Below are positions 1 to 4,978 of a DNA stretch of 7,253 nucleotides, piece after piece. This DNA comes from Bacteroidota bacterium (lineage in GTDB: Bacteria > Bacteroidota > Ignavibacteria > Kapaibacteriales > Kapaibacteriaceae): positions 8,518-15,770 of the forward strand of contig DNLG01000145.1 of the NCBI GenBank assembly GCA_003488525.1. The letters are read 5' to 3'. The translations under genes and the position numbers were made by a program. The notes beneath the pieces are model-generated. The model worked only from the letters and a program-made list of their open reading frames with translations, ran no database searches and was not told where the DNA came from. Every line of letters starts with the position of its first letter. Position 1 is the first letter of the stretch.

Positions 1-546
1 ATCGTTGACAACGCCCGCGATCATATGGCAAAGGCCGTAGATCATGTCCAGCAGCAGCTCGCAAAAGTTCGCACGGGTCGTGCCTCGGCGTCAATGCTCG
101 ACGGTGTGCGGGTGGAATACTACGGAGAGCCAACGCCGATCGGTCAGGTTGGTAGCCTCTCGGTGCCCGACGCACGATCGATCGTGATTCAGCCTTGGGA
201 CCGCACGGTATTGTCCGGAATTGAAAAGGCTATTCTGGCGGCTAACCTCGGTATCACACCGCAGAACGACGGACAGGTGATTCGCATATCCGTGCCGCCC
301 CTTACCGAGGAACGTCGTAGGGACATCGTCAAGCAATGCAAGAAGATCGCCGAAGAAGGCAAGCTTGCCGTGCGTAACGTGCGACGTGATGCCAACGAAG
401 AGCTGAAGGTTGCTGAAAAGAAAGAGCACTACAGCGAAGACGATCGCAAGCGCGGCGAGGATGATGTGCAGAAGGCCACCGACAAGTACGTCGCAGAGAT
501 CGATAAGATTCTCTCGGTCAAAGAAGTCGAAGTCATGGAAGAATGA
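1..546 (+). CDS. frr: Ribosome recycling factor, 5'-truncated by the window edge
   Basis: Ribosome recycling factor works in the cytoplasm with EF-G to split post-termination ribosomes so the subunits can be reused. The frame is open from base 1, and eight residues (IVDNARDH) precede the first ATG at 25. These align with the family N-terminus (E. coli RRF reads '..RMDK' there), so the internal ATG is not the start. 181 residues are visible against about 185 in the family, so only about four are missing. Family hallmarks are LAKVRTGRAS near the N-terminus, the LTEERRRDIVK helix, and VRNVRRDAN, which carries the arginines important for ribosome binding. A charged, helical C-terminal half follows. 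The stop is TGA at 544-546. queC starts 13 nt downstream, suggesting one transcript. Nothing looks broken. Identification is secure. Confidence 0.97.
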   Translation: MVDNARDHMAKAVDHVQQQLAKVRTGRASASMLDGVRVEYYGEPTPIGQVGSLSVPDARSIVIQPWDRTVLSGIEKAILAANLGITPQNDGQVIRISVPPLTEERRRDIVKQCKKIAEEGKLAVRNVRRDANEELKVAEKKEHYSEDDRKRGEDDVQKATDKYVAEIDKILSVKEVEVMEE

Positions 547-559
547 CATCGCCCCCTGC

Positions 560-1249
560 GTGAAAGCTATCGTACTACTTTCTGGAGGGATGGACAGCTG
601 CGTCACGGTGGCCTGTGCTATCAGCGAAGGGTATGACGTACACGCACTTCACGTCAACTACGGCCAGCGCACACAGGACCGGGAGCTTCGGTCCTTCAAC
701 GACATCTGCGATCATTACGCGGTTACGAATAGACTTGTCGTTGATATCTCTCACCTCGCTGCAATTGGTGGCAGCAGCCTCACTGATACGAATATCGAGA
801 TAACGCATTCGCCACTTTCCTCTGGCGGACCCGGTCTGGAGACCAAAGACGTCCCGACAAGCTATGTGCCATTCCGAAATGCAAACATCCTTGCCATTGC
901 AACAAGCTGGGCCGAGGTCGTGGGTGCAGCCGCACTTTTCATTGGTGCCGTTGAGGAGGATTCGAGTGGTTACCCGGACTGTCGAGACGTGTTCTTTCGT
1001 GCATTCGAGCACGTCATAAATACTGGTACAAAGCCCGGGACGGCTATTCGCATTGCAACCCCCCTGATCTCGCTTCGCAAGAGCGAGATTGTTCTGCTCG
1101 GCACGAAGCTGAATGCTCCATTAGAGCTGTCATGGTCCTGCTACGCCCGTCAGGACGTGGCCTGTGGAAAGTGCGATTCGTGCGCCTTGCGGCTTCGTGG
1201 ATTTGAAGAGGCGGGCCTGCACGACCCAATACCATACCTCTCGGCGTAG
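560..1249 (+). CDS. queC: 7-cyano-7-deazaguanine (preQ0) synthase QueC
   Basis: QueC converts 7-carboxy-7-deazaguanine plus ammonia and ATP to preQ0, the precursor of queuosine in tRNA. The 229-residue product has the usual family length. Visible hallmarks are the N-terminal PP-loop SGGMDS (residues 8-13), HVNYGQR (31-37), VPFRN (103-107), EEDSSGYPDCR (132-142) and the C-terminal zinc-binding cysteines C194, C202, C205 and C208 in the pattern SCY-x7-CGKCDSC, followed by RLRGFEEAG. The GTG at 560 is chosen because it gives (M)KAIVLLSGGMDS, the standard QueC start. The frame is open further upstream inside frr, but that extension reads as frameshifted frr sequence. The only purine-rich site nearby, GGAAGAA at 537-543, is about 16 nt away, so translation may be coupled to termination of frr. 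No queD, queE or queF is nearby and no preQ1 riboswitch was seen. Confidence 0.96.
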   Translation: MKAIVLLSGGMDSCVTVACAISEGYDVHALHVNYGQRTQDRELRSFNDICDHYAVTNRLVVDISHLAAIGGSSLTDTNIEITHSPLSSGGPGLETKDVPTSYVPFRNANILAIATSWAEVVGAAALFIGAVEEDSSGYPDCRDVFFRAFEHVINTGTKPGTAIRIATPLISLRKSEIVLLGTKLNAPLELSWSCYARQDVACGKCDSCALRLRGFEEAGLHDPIPYLSA

Positions 1250-1389
1250 AGCTCCGCCTCCACACTCATAAGGAAATACGACGTTACCGCGTCCTTTCTT
1301 CGCAATCACTGCGACGTAGTGTTTCATCGTAGCACTTCACAAGGCGCGCTCTCATAGACTTGCCATGTTCATCATCGAAAGGATGCATC
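1250..1389. other. Intergenic gap between queC and the first accessory cassette
   Basis: This 140-nt non-coding stretch separates the housekeeping pair from the secreted-protein genes. Two weak stem-loops can be drawn. One is GACG/CGTC around 1280-1293, followed by a pyrimidine run CCTTTCTT. The other is CACTG/TAGTG at 1307-1321, followed by TTT. Either could end the frr-queC transcript, but the stems are only 4-5 bp, so no terminator is called. A promoter for the next gene probably lies here, but no convincing -35/-10 pair or Bacteroidetes-type TTTG/TAnnTTTG pair is visible. Confidence 0.5.
1378..1383 (+). promoter_or_regulatory. Ribosome binding site deciding the start at 1390
   Basis: AAAGGA lies 6 nt before the ATG at 1390. 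The in-frame upstream ATG at 1360 has no such site and would add ten residues (MPCSSSKGCI) before a normal signal peptide. Confidence 0.7.
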
Positions 1390-1947
1390 ATGGCCACACA
1401 TCATTTTATTGCGCTCTGTGTTTTCGGAGTTGCAGCAATTGGCACCTCACTTCGAGCCCAGCCGATTCTTAGTTCGCGTGTCATCGCCTCAGGGGGAGCC
1501 GTCAACGTGGCAGCACCTTCAGATTCCATGTATCTGTCATCGACCCTCGGACAGACGATCATCTCTACGCCCGCACTAACGGCTTCATCGAGCCTGTTTG
1601 AGGGCTTCTGGGTTCCCTGGAGATTTGAGATAACGGCGCTTGATATCAACGATGAAGTGTACGATCGACTCGAGGTGTATCCCAATCCGTTTTCCAACAG
1701 GACGACCATCCGGATCCCGGAGAGATTCAGCGGCGACGTCGATGTGCAACTGTTCAATCTCGCGGGTGAACGTGTTCGCACGATCCTCGTTGTGGCGAGC
1801 GGTACCGAACATACCGACGTACGTATCAACGCGTTTGACGACGCGGGCATTGGTCTGCCAACAGGTGTATACATCCTCGACGTGAGCGGACGAACGCGAG
1901 GCGGCGTGCGACTCAGTGCGCATGGCATCATTCATTTGATTCAATGA
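1390..1947 (+). CDS. Small secreted protein with T9SS type A sorting domain (cassette 1)
   Basis: The 185-residue product has three parts. A signal peptide (residues 1-23) has its hydrophobic core at IALCVFGVAAIG and probable cleavage in SLRA|Q. A short mature segment (about 24-80) carries STLGQTIIS (51-59) and EGFWVPW (71-77). A C-terminal domain of about 95 residues reads VYPNPFSNRTTIRI (96-109), LFNLAGERVRT and GLPTGVYIL (155-163), and ends IIHLIQ. The last part is a typical type A T9SS sorting domain (Por_Secre_tail family), which targets proteins across the outer membrane and is normally removed or used for surface attachment. The cargo between signal and sorting domain is only about 70 residues and has no recognised enzyme motif. 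It is a clear paralogue of the protein at 4404-4955. The next gene starts 37 nt downstream, suggesting an operon. The role of the small cargo is unknown. Confidence 0.9.
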   Translation: MATHHFIALCVFGVAAIGTSLRAQPILSSRVIASGGAVNVAAPSDSMYLSSTLGQTIISTPALTASSSLFEGFWVPWRFEITALDINDEVYDRLEVYPNPFSNRTTIRIPERFSGDVDVQLFNLAGERVRTILVVASGTEHTDVRINAFDDAGIGLPTGVYILDVSGRTRGGVRLSAHGIIHLIQ

Positions 1948-1984
1948 TCTGACCTATCACCACTCAACATCAAGGGAGCCCCCT

Positions 1985-4033
1985 ATGATCTCGATCATCT
2001 CTACCCATCTTCGCCGAGTCGTGCTCGTCACAATGGTGATGGCATGTGCATATCCATCGCTGGCTCAAATGCCGCGTGCCATTTCGTATCAGGGTTTGCT
2101 GACGCAGGCAAACGGCGAGCCCATTGTAGACGGCACCTATGAGCTTGTCGTTCGTCTCTTCAATGCCGAATCCGGAGGAACCCTCCTCTGGGAGGAGAAC
2201 CACACTACCGCCGTCAGAAGGGGGCTGTTTAGTGTTTACCTTGGCGACCAGGTATCGCTCAGTGCTATCGATATGTCGCAGAGATTGTTCCTGGAAACCG
2301 CGATTGTCGGCGGGCCTGTCTTCCCGCGCACACGACTTGCGATGGTGCCGATGGCGATGCGCGCAATGCTCGCCGATAGTGCCAAGGGGCTGACGCAGAC
2401 GGCCAACGGATTTGTCCGCTCCATCAACAACCTACAAGGCAATCTCCATGTCCGAGCACGCAATGGAGTATCACTCACGCAGGTTGGTGATACGCTGGTG
2501 CTTCAGTCGAGTGTGCAACCAAGTGGTGTTCAATCTCTTTACAGTCCGGACAATACGATTCGGATCCTCAGTGGTAATGGTCCCAATGCCGGGCTTGATG
2601 TTCGTGACGGTGCCATCACGCAGGCCAAGATCGCTACGGGCGCCGTTGGTACAAATGAGTTGGCCGGTGGTAGCGTGACTGTATCAAAGCTAGCGGCAGG
2701 GACGATCCCGACGTCACTGCCACCAAGTGGTCCTGCATCGGGCGACTTGACCGGAACCTACCCAGCCCCCTCGATTGCTAACGGTGCCATCTCTAGCATT
2801 AAGCTTGCCGACGCATCCGTGAGCTCATCGAAGCTTGTTGATGGTGCGGTGACAGCAGCCAAGATCCTGGACGGGGCTGTCTCTACCGCGAAGATTGCCG
2901 ATGGGGCAATATCGAGTCCAAAGCTCAGCCCGACAGGCGTGGTTGCCGGCACGTATGGTAATGAACTGAACATCCCTCAGATCACAGTTGACGACAGAGG
3001 TCGTGTGCTTCTGATCTCCAACCGTCCGGTGGGCGATTTCCCATACATCGTTCAGGCAGGGGGCGACCTGACAGGAACATTCCCAGCGCCGTTCATCAAG
3101 ACGAATGCCGTCACGACGACGAAGATTCTCGACGGTTCGGTGACGACGTCCAAGATCGCCGCCTCGGGTGTGACCAATGACAGGTTGGCACCTAATGCCG
3201 TCACTTCCGAAAAGATCGCCGACGGTACCATTGTTTACATGGACCTTGCCCCGGGTACAATTCCTACCTCGCTTCCTCCGAACGGCGCCGCAGGGGGTGA
3301 CCTAACCGGTACATATCCGAATCCTACGCTGTCAACAACTGCTGCTGCCGGTGCCAGGATCGCTACGGCAATACGGACGACTGCCCAGGCGATGAATCCC
3401 GACATTAACACGGCAGGTAATGTGGTCGTCCTTGATGCGGCTGGCCGTCTGCCGTCTGCGCTTGTGGCGAACATCGGAGACGTTAAGTATTCCTACGCCA
3501 CGAGTAATCATAATGGATGGTATCGCCTCAACGGCCAGAACATTTCTACACTGCCAGCGGTAGCGCAGGCAAATGCAGCGATCCTCGGGTTTATGGGCTC
3601 GTTGCCAGATACACGAGACCGCGTTATTAAGCATCGTGACGAACTTGGCATCGGTGGTCATGGACCGGAGGAGGTTGGCTCGGTATCCGGTTCCAATGAT
3701 TACACCATCTATCAGGAGAACCTCCCACCGCTGTTTGGGTACTCCTCACCCGGTGGTGCACACACCCATGAGGTGTTCGACCCAGGGCACACCCATACCT
3801 TCAATTATGGTGTCGAACCCGATGATGCGGGCCCCCCAGCCAGCTTTGAGGAGATCACAACGGTCCCGGGTCCAACCCCAGGTGCTATCGAGTCTGCCCA
3901 AACTGGCATTTCTATCAGCTTTGAGGGAGACCATATGCACGAAGTTGTGGTCAACGACTGGACACCGATGATTCCCGTCAACAACCGCCAATTGAGCGTC
4001 AACCTCAATGCTTTCATATTCTTAGGGTACTAG
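1985..4033 (+). CDS. Large repetitive secreted protein with tail-fibre-like repeats and collar-like C-terminus (cassette 1)
   Basis: This 682-residue protein starts at an ATG preceded by AAGGGAG (1972-1978). A 28-residue signal peptide ends SLAQ. Residues 32-135 form an N-terminal domain (ISYQGLL, DGTYELVVRLFNAESGG, LLWEE, GLFSVYLG, PRTRLAMVPMAMRA) shared with its paralogue. Three arrays of 10-residue repeats (consensus DGAVTxxKIx; residues 208-247, 266-315 and 373-422) are joined by IPTSLPP and GDLTGT(Y/F)P linkers (GDLTGT at 253, 360, 438) and by a GTYG...ITVDDRGRV linker (322-341). From about 498 it becomes tail-collar-like: IGDVKYS, NGWYRLNG, LPDTRDRV, ENLPP, three HxH motifs (H593/H595, H602/H604, H650/H652) and a terminal NAFIFLGY. 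Unlike its small neighbour it has no T9SS sorting domain. A surface fibre or adhesin is inferred; no enzymatic motif is seen. Confidence 0.9.
   Translation: MISIISTHLRRVVLVTMVMACAYPSLAQMPRAISYQGLLTQANGEPIVDGTYELVVRLFNAESGGTLLWEENHTTAVRRGLFSVYLGDQVSLSAIDMSQRLFLETAIVGGPVFPRTRLAMVPMAMRAMLADSAKGLTQTANGFVRSINNLQGNLHVRARNGVSLTQVGDTLVLQSSVQPSGVQSLYSPDNTIRILSGNGPNAGLDVRDGAITQAKIATGAVGTNELAGGSVTVSKLAAGTIPTSLPPSGPASGDLTGTYPAPSIANGAISSIKLADASVSSSKLVDGAVTAAKILDGAVSTAKIADGAISSPKLSPTGVVAGTYGNELNIPQITVDDRGRVLLISNRPVGDFPYIVQAGGDLTGTFPAPFIKTNAVTTTKILDGSVTTSKIAASGVTNDRLAPNAVTSEKIADGTIVYMDLAPGTIPTSLPPNGAAGGDLTGTYPNPTLSTTAAAGARIATAIRTTAQAMNPDINTAGNVVVLDAAGRLPSALVANIGDVKYSYATSNHNGWYRLNGQNISTLPAVAQANAAILGFMGSLPDTRDRVIKHRDELGIGGHGPEEVGSVSGSNDYTIYQENLPPLFGYSSPGGAHTHEVFDPGHTHTFNYGVEPDDAGPPASFEEITTVPGPTPGAIESAQTGISISFEGDHMHEVVVNDWTPMIPVNNRQLSVNLNAFIFLGY
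2606..2725 (+). repeat. 10-residue (30-bp) repeat array 1 of the cassette 1 protein
   Basis: Four tandem decapeptides: DGAITQAKIA, TGAVGTNELA, GGSVTVSKLA and a degenerate last unit AGTIPTSLPP that runs into the proline linker. The alternating small/polar and V/I/L pattern suggests repeated short beta strands. Confidence 0.8.
2780..2929 (+). repeat. 10-residue (30-bp) repeat array 2 of the cassette 1 protein
   Basis: Five tandem decapeptides: NGAISSIKLA, DASVSSSKLV, DGAVTAAKIL, DGAVSTAKIA and DGAISSPKLS. The array sits directly after the first GDLTGTYP linker and is the most regular one in this protein. Confidence 0.85.
3101..3250 (+). repeat. 10-residue (30-bp) repeat array 3 of the cassette 1 protein
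   Basis: Five decapeptides: TNAVTTTKIL, DGSVTTSKIA, ASGVTNDRLA, PNAVTSEKIA and DGTIVYMDLA, followed by PGTIPTSLPP and the third GDLTGTYP linker. The corresponding array of the paralogue is at 6128-6277 and has the same number of units. Confidence 0.8.
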
Positions 4034-4037
4034 CAGC

Positions 4038-4062
4038 CGAAGACTCCAACTCGGATTCTTCG
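4038..4062 (+). terminator. Hairpin just after the first large gene, possible terminator
   Basis: Beginning 4 nt after the TAG stop, CGAAGA (4038-4043) pairs with TCTTCG (4057-4062). After one C/T mismatch, TCC (4045-4047) pairs with GGA (4053-4055), leaving a 5-nt loop AACTC. This makes a 9-pair stem. No strong U tract follows (ACCTCTTGACG), so it is not a canonical intrinsic terminator. It could still block 3' exonucleases or work together with the larger hairpin 17 nt further on. Confidence 0.45.
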
Positions 4063-4079
4063 ACCTCTTGACGCACAGT

Positions 4080-4149
4080 TTCAGCCCGTCCAACGGGGAG
4101 TTCTACCGCCAGACTATGGTGGGAGACCTTCCCCGGGGGACGGGCTGAA
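4080..4149. other. Long 70-nt imperfect palindrome/hairpin between the cassettes
   Basis: The outer arms TTCAGCCCGTCC (4080-4091) and GGACGGGCTGAA (4138-4149) are perfectly complementary over 12 bp. Inside, after a small AA/GG internal loop, CGGGGA (4094-4099) pairs with TCCCCG (4130-4135), and G4100 pairs with C4128 across a one-base bulge. TCT (4102-4104) then pairs with AGA (4124-4126), and CCGCCA (4106-4111) with TGGTGG (4117-4122, one G-U), closing a 5-nt loop GACTA. Nearly the whole element folds into one stem. It may be a terminator or mRNA stabiliser, a structured RNA, or a repetitive extragenic palindrome. No poly-U, flanking target-site duplication or coding potential supports choosing among these. 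Confidence 0.6.
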
Positions 4150-4284
4150 CTCGTTTACATGTTTATACTACTCATTCAGAATGGCCGGGCAGACCAGCGA
4201 AGATCCCCCCTACAAAGAATGCTTGCTAAATGCAGTATTTATACTTACTTTGATTGCTGCTAAATGACCGGCGGGATGGGCAAG

Positions 4285-4293
4285 TTATCCACA
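4285..4293 (+). promoter_or_regulatory. Single consensus DnaA-box-like 9-mer TTATCCACA
   Basis: The 9-mer matches the DnaA box consensus TTATNCACA exactly. It stands alone, with no second box on either strand nearby, and about 110 nt upstream of the start at 4404. It could be a DnaA-responsive regulatory site or a chance match. It does not by itself indicate an origin. Confidence 0.25.
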
Positions 4294-4393
4294 ATCGCCC
4301 CTAAATAAATTCACATCCTCTTGTGAAAATTACCGTGGAAGGTTTGGAGAATGGGACCGCTTGTCATAGATTGTACGTGATTCGAAAGGTAAT

Positions 4394-4397
4394 GGAG
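4394..4397 (+). promoter_or_regulatory. Ribosome binding site deciding the start at 4404
   Basis: GGAG lies 6 nt before the ATG at 4404, giving MRRFCTLLLGG, a proper signal-peptide start. The in-frame ATG at 4392 has AAAGG only 2 nt away, which is too close, and the ATG at 4323 has no site. Confidence 0.6.
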
Positions 4398-4403
4398 CAA
4401 CGA

Positions 4404-4955
4404 ATGCGTCGTTTTTGTACGCTGTTGCTGGGTGGGCTCATTGTGTTTGCTCACTCGGCGACCTCACAACCGAGACTGACATCCTCCGTGATTGGATCCG
4501 GAGCGTCACTTCTATCGGCTTCCCCGAATGGCTCTGCCATTTCGGGCACCATTGGCCAAGTTGTGATCTCGGCGCAGGTGCGCTCGGACAGCACTGCCCT
4601 ATACCAGGGATTCTGGGTTCCCTACCTCTATGGCACGGTCGGAGTTAACGACCGCGAAGAGCAATCGATTGCTGATTTCGGGAACTTCCCGAATCCATTT
4701 ACTACGCATACGACAATTCGGTTTGCTACCCCTGTCGAAGGGGGTCTGAAAATCCGGGTCTACAACTTGCTGGGTGCGCTCGTACGAACCGTTACCGCCG
4801 AAGTTTCGATGGCCGGTTCTCAGGACGTCATGCTGCAAGCTGTAGACGACTATGGGGTGCCGTTGCCGGCGGGAACGTATATCTACGAGGTCGAGGGGAC
4901 AACAGTCTCCGGTGTACCATTCCGCAAGTCGCAGACCCTTACCATCATTCGCTAA
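4404..4955 (+). CDS. Small secreted protein with T9SS type A sorting domain (cassette 2)
   Basis: The 183-residue product parallels the protein at 1390-1947 throughout. The signal peptide is residues 1-22 (RR then a CTLLLGGLIVFAHSA core, ending SATSQ). The mature segment opens PRLTSSVIGSG and contains GTIGQVVIS (48-56) and YQGFWVPY (67-74). The C-terminal T9SS type A sorting domain reads NFPNPFTTHTTIRF (94-107), VYNLLGALVRTV (119-130) and PLPAGTYIYEV (153-163), ending KSQTLTIIR. The expected role is export through T9SS and surface display or release; the roughly 70-residue cargo has no known catalytic motif. The start is the ATG with GGAG upstream. The stop TAA at 4953-4955 overlaps an in-frame ATG (TAATG) of the next gene, and that gene's preferred start is 23 nt away, so the two genes are almost certainly co-transcribed. 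Confidence 0.9.
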   Translation: MRRFCTLLLGGLIVFAHSATSQPRLTSSVIGSGASLLSASPNGSAISGTIGQVVISAQVRSDSTALYQGFWVPYLYGTVGVNDREEQSIADFGNFPNPFTTHTTIRFATPVEGGLKIRVYNLLGALVRTVTAEVSMAGSQDVMLQAVDDYGVPLPAGTYIYEVEGTTVSGVPFRKSQTLTIIR

Positions 4956-4978
4956 TGAACACATTAATGGTCAGAACC

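Larger units (their letters stand above)
4150..4403. other. AT-richer intergenic region upstream of cassette 2, probable promoter zone
   Basis: No gene with a credible start is visible here. The stretch is AT-richer than its flanks. It holds two copies of TTTATACT (4162-4169 and 4238-4245), each containing a TATACT that resembles a -10 box, and two copies of TGCTAAATG (4224-4232 and 4258-4266). It also has a DnaA-box 9-mer at 4285-4293 and an A/T run CTAAATAAATTCAC after it. No properly spaced -35 element was found, so individual promoters are not called. The reading frame of the next gene is open upstream to an ATG at 4323, but the signal peptide and ribosome binding site point to 4404 as the start. 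Confidence 0.45.

Noticed and set aside
1130..1327. Reverse-strand ORF beginning MKHYVAVIAKKGRG, reminiscent of a HicB-type antitoxin N-terminus
   Set aside because: Only about 26 residues lie outside queC. The rest is antisense to queC and has no HicB pattern, no ribosome binding site precedes it and no hicA is nearby. Probably a coincidence.
2030..2050. Lipobox-like VMAC in the signal peptide of the first large protein
   Set aside because: Methionine at -2 is atypical, the paralogue has threonine in place of the cysteine, and a normal cleavage site SLAQ follows. Signal peptidase I is more likely.
4080..4149. Integron attC site, MITE, or diversity-generating retroelement hairpin
   Set aside because: There is a RYYYAAC-like GTCCAAC but no matching GTTRRRY, no target-site duplication, no reverse transcriptase or template repeat, and no integron integrase. 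Left as an unassigned palindrome.
4159..4263. Small ORF of 34 codons starting MFILLIQNGRADQ
   Set aside because: No ribosome binding site, no recognisable features, and it lies in the AT-rich putative promoter region.
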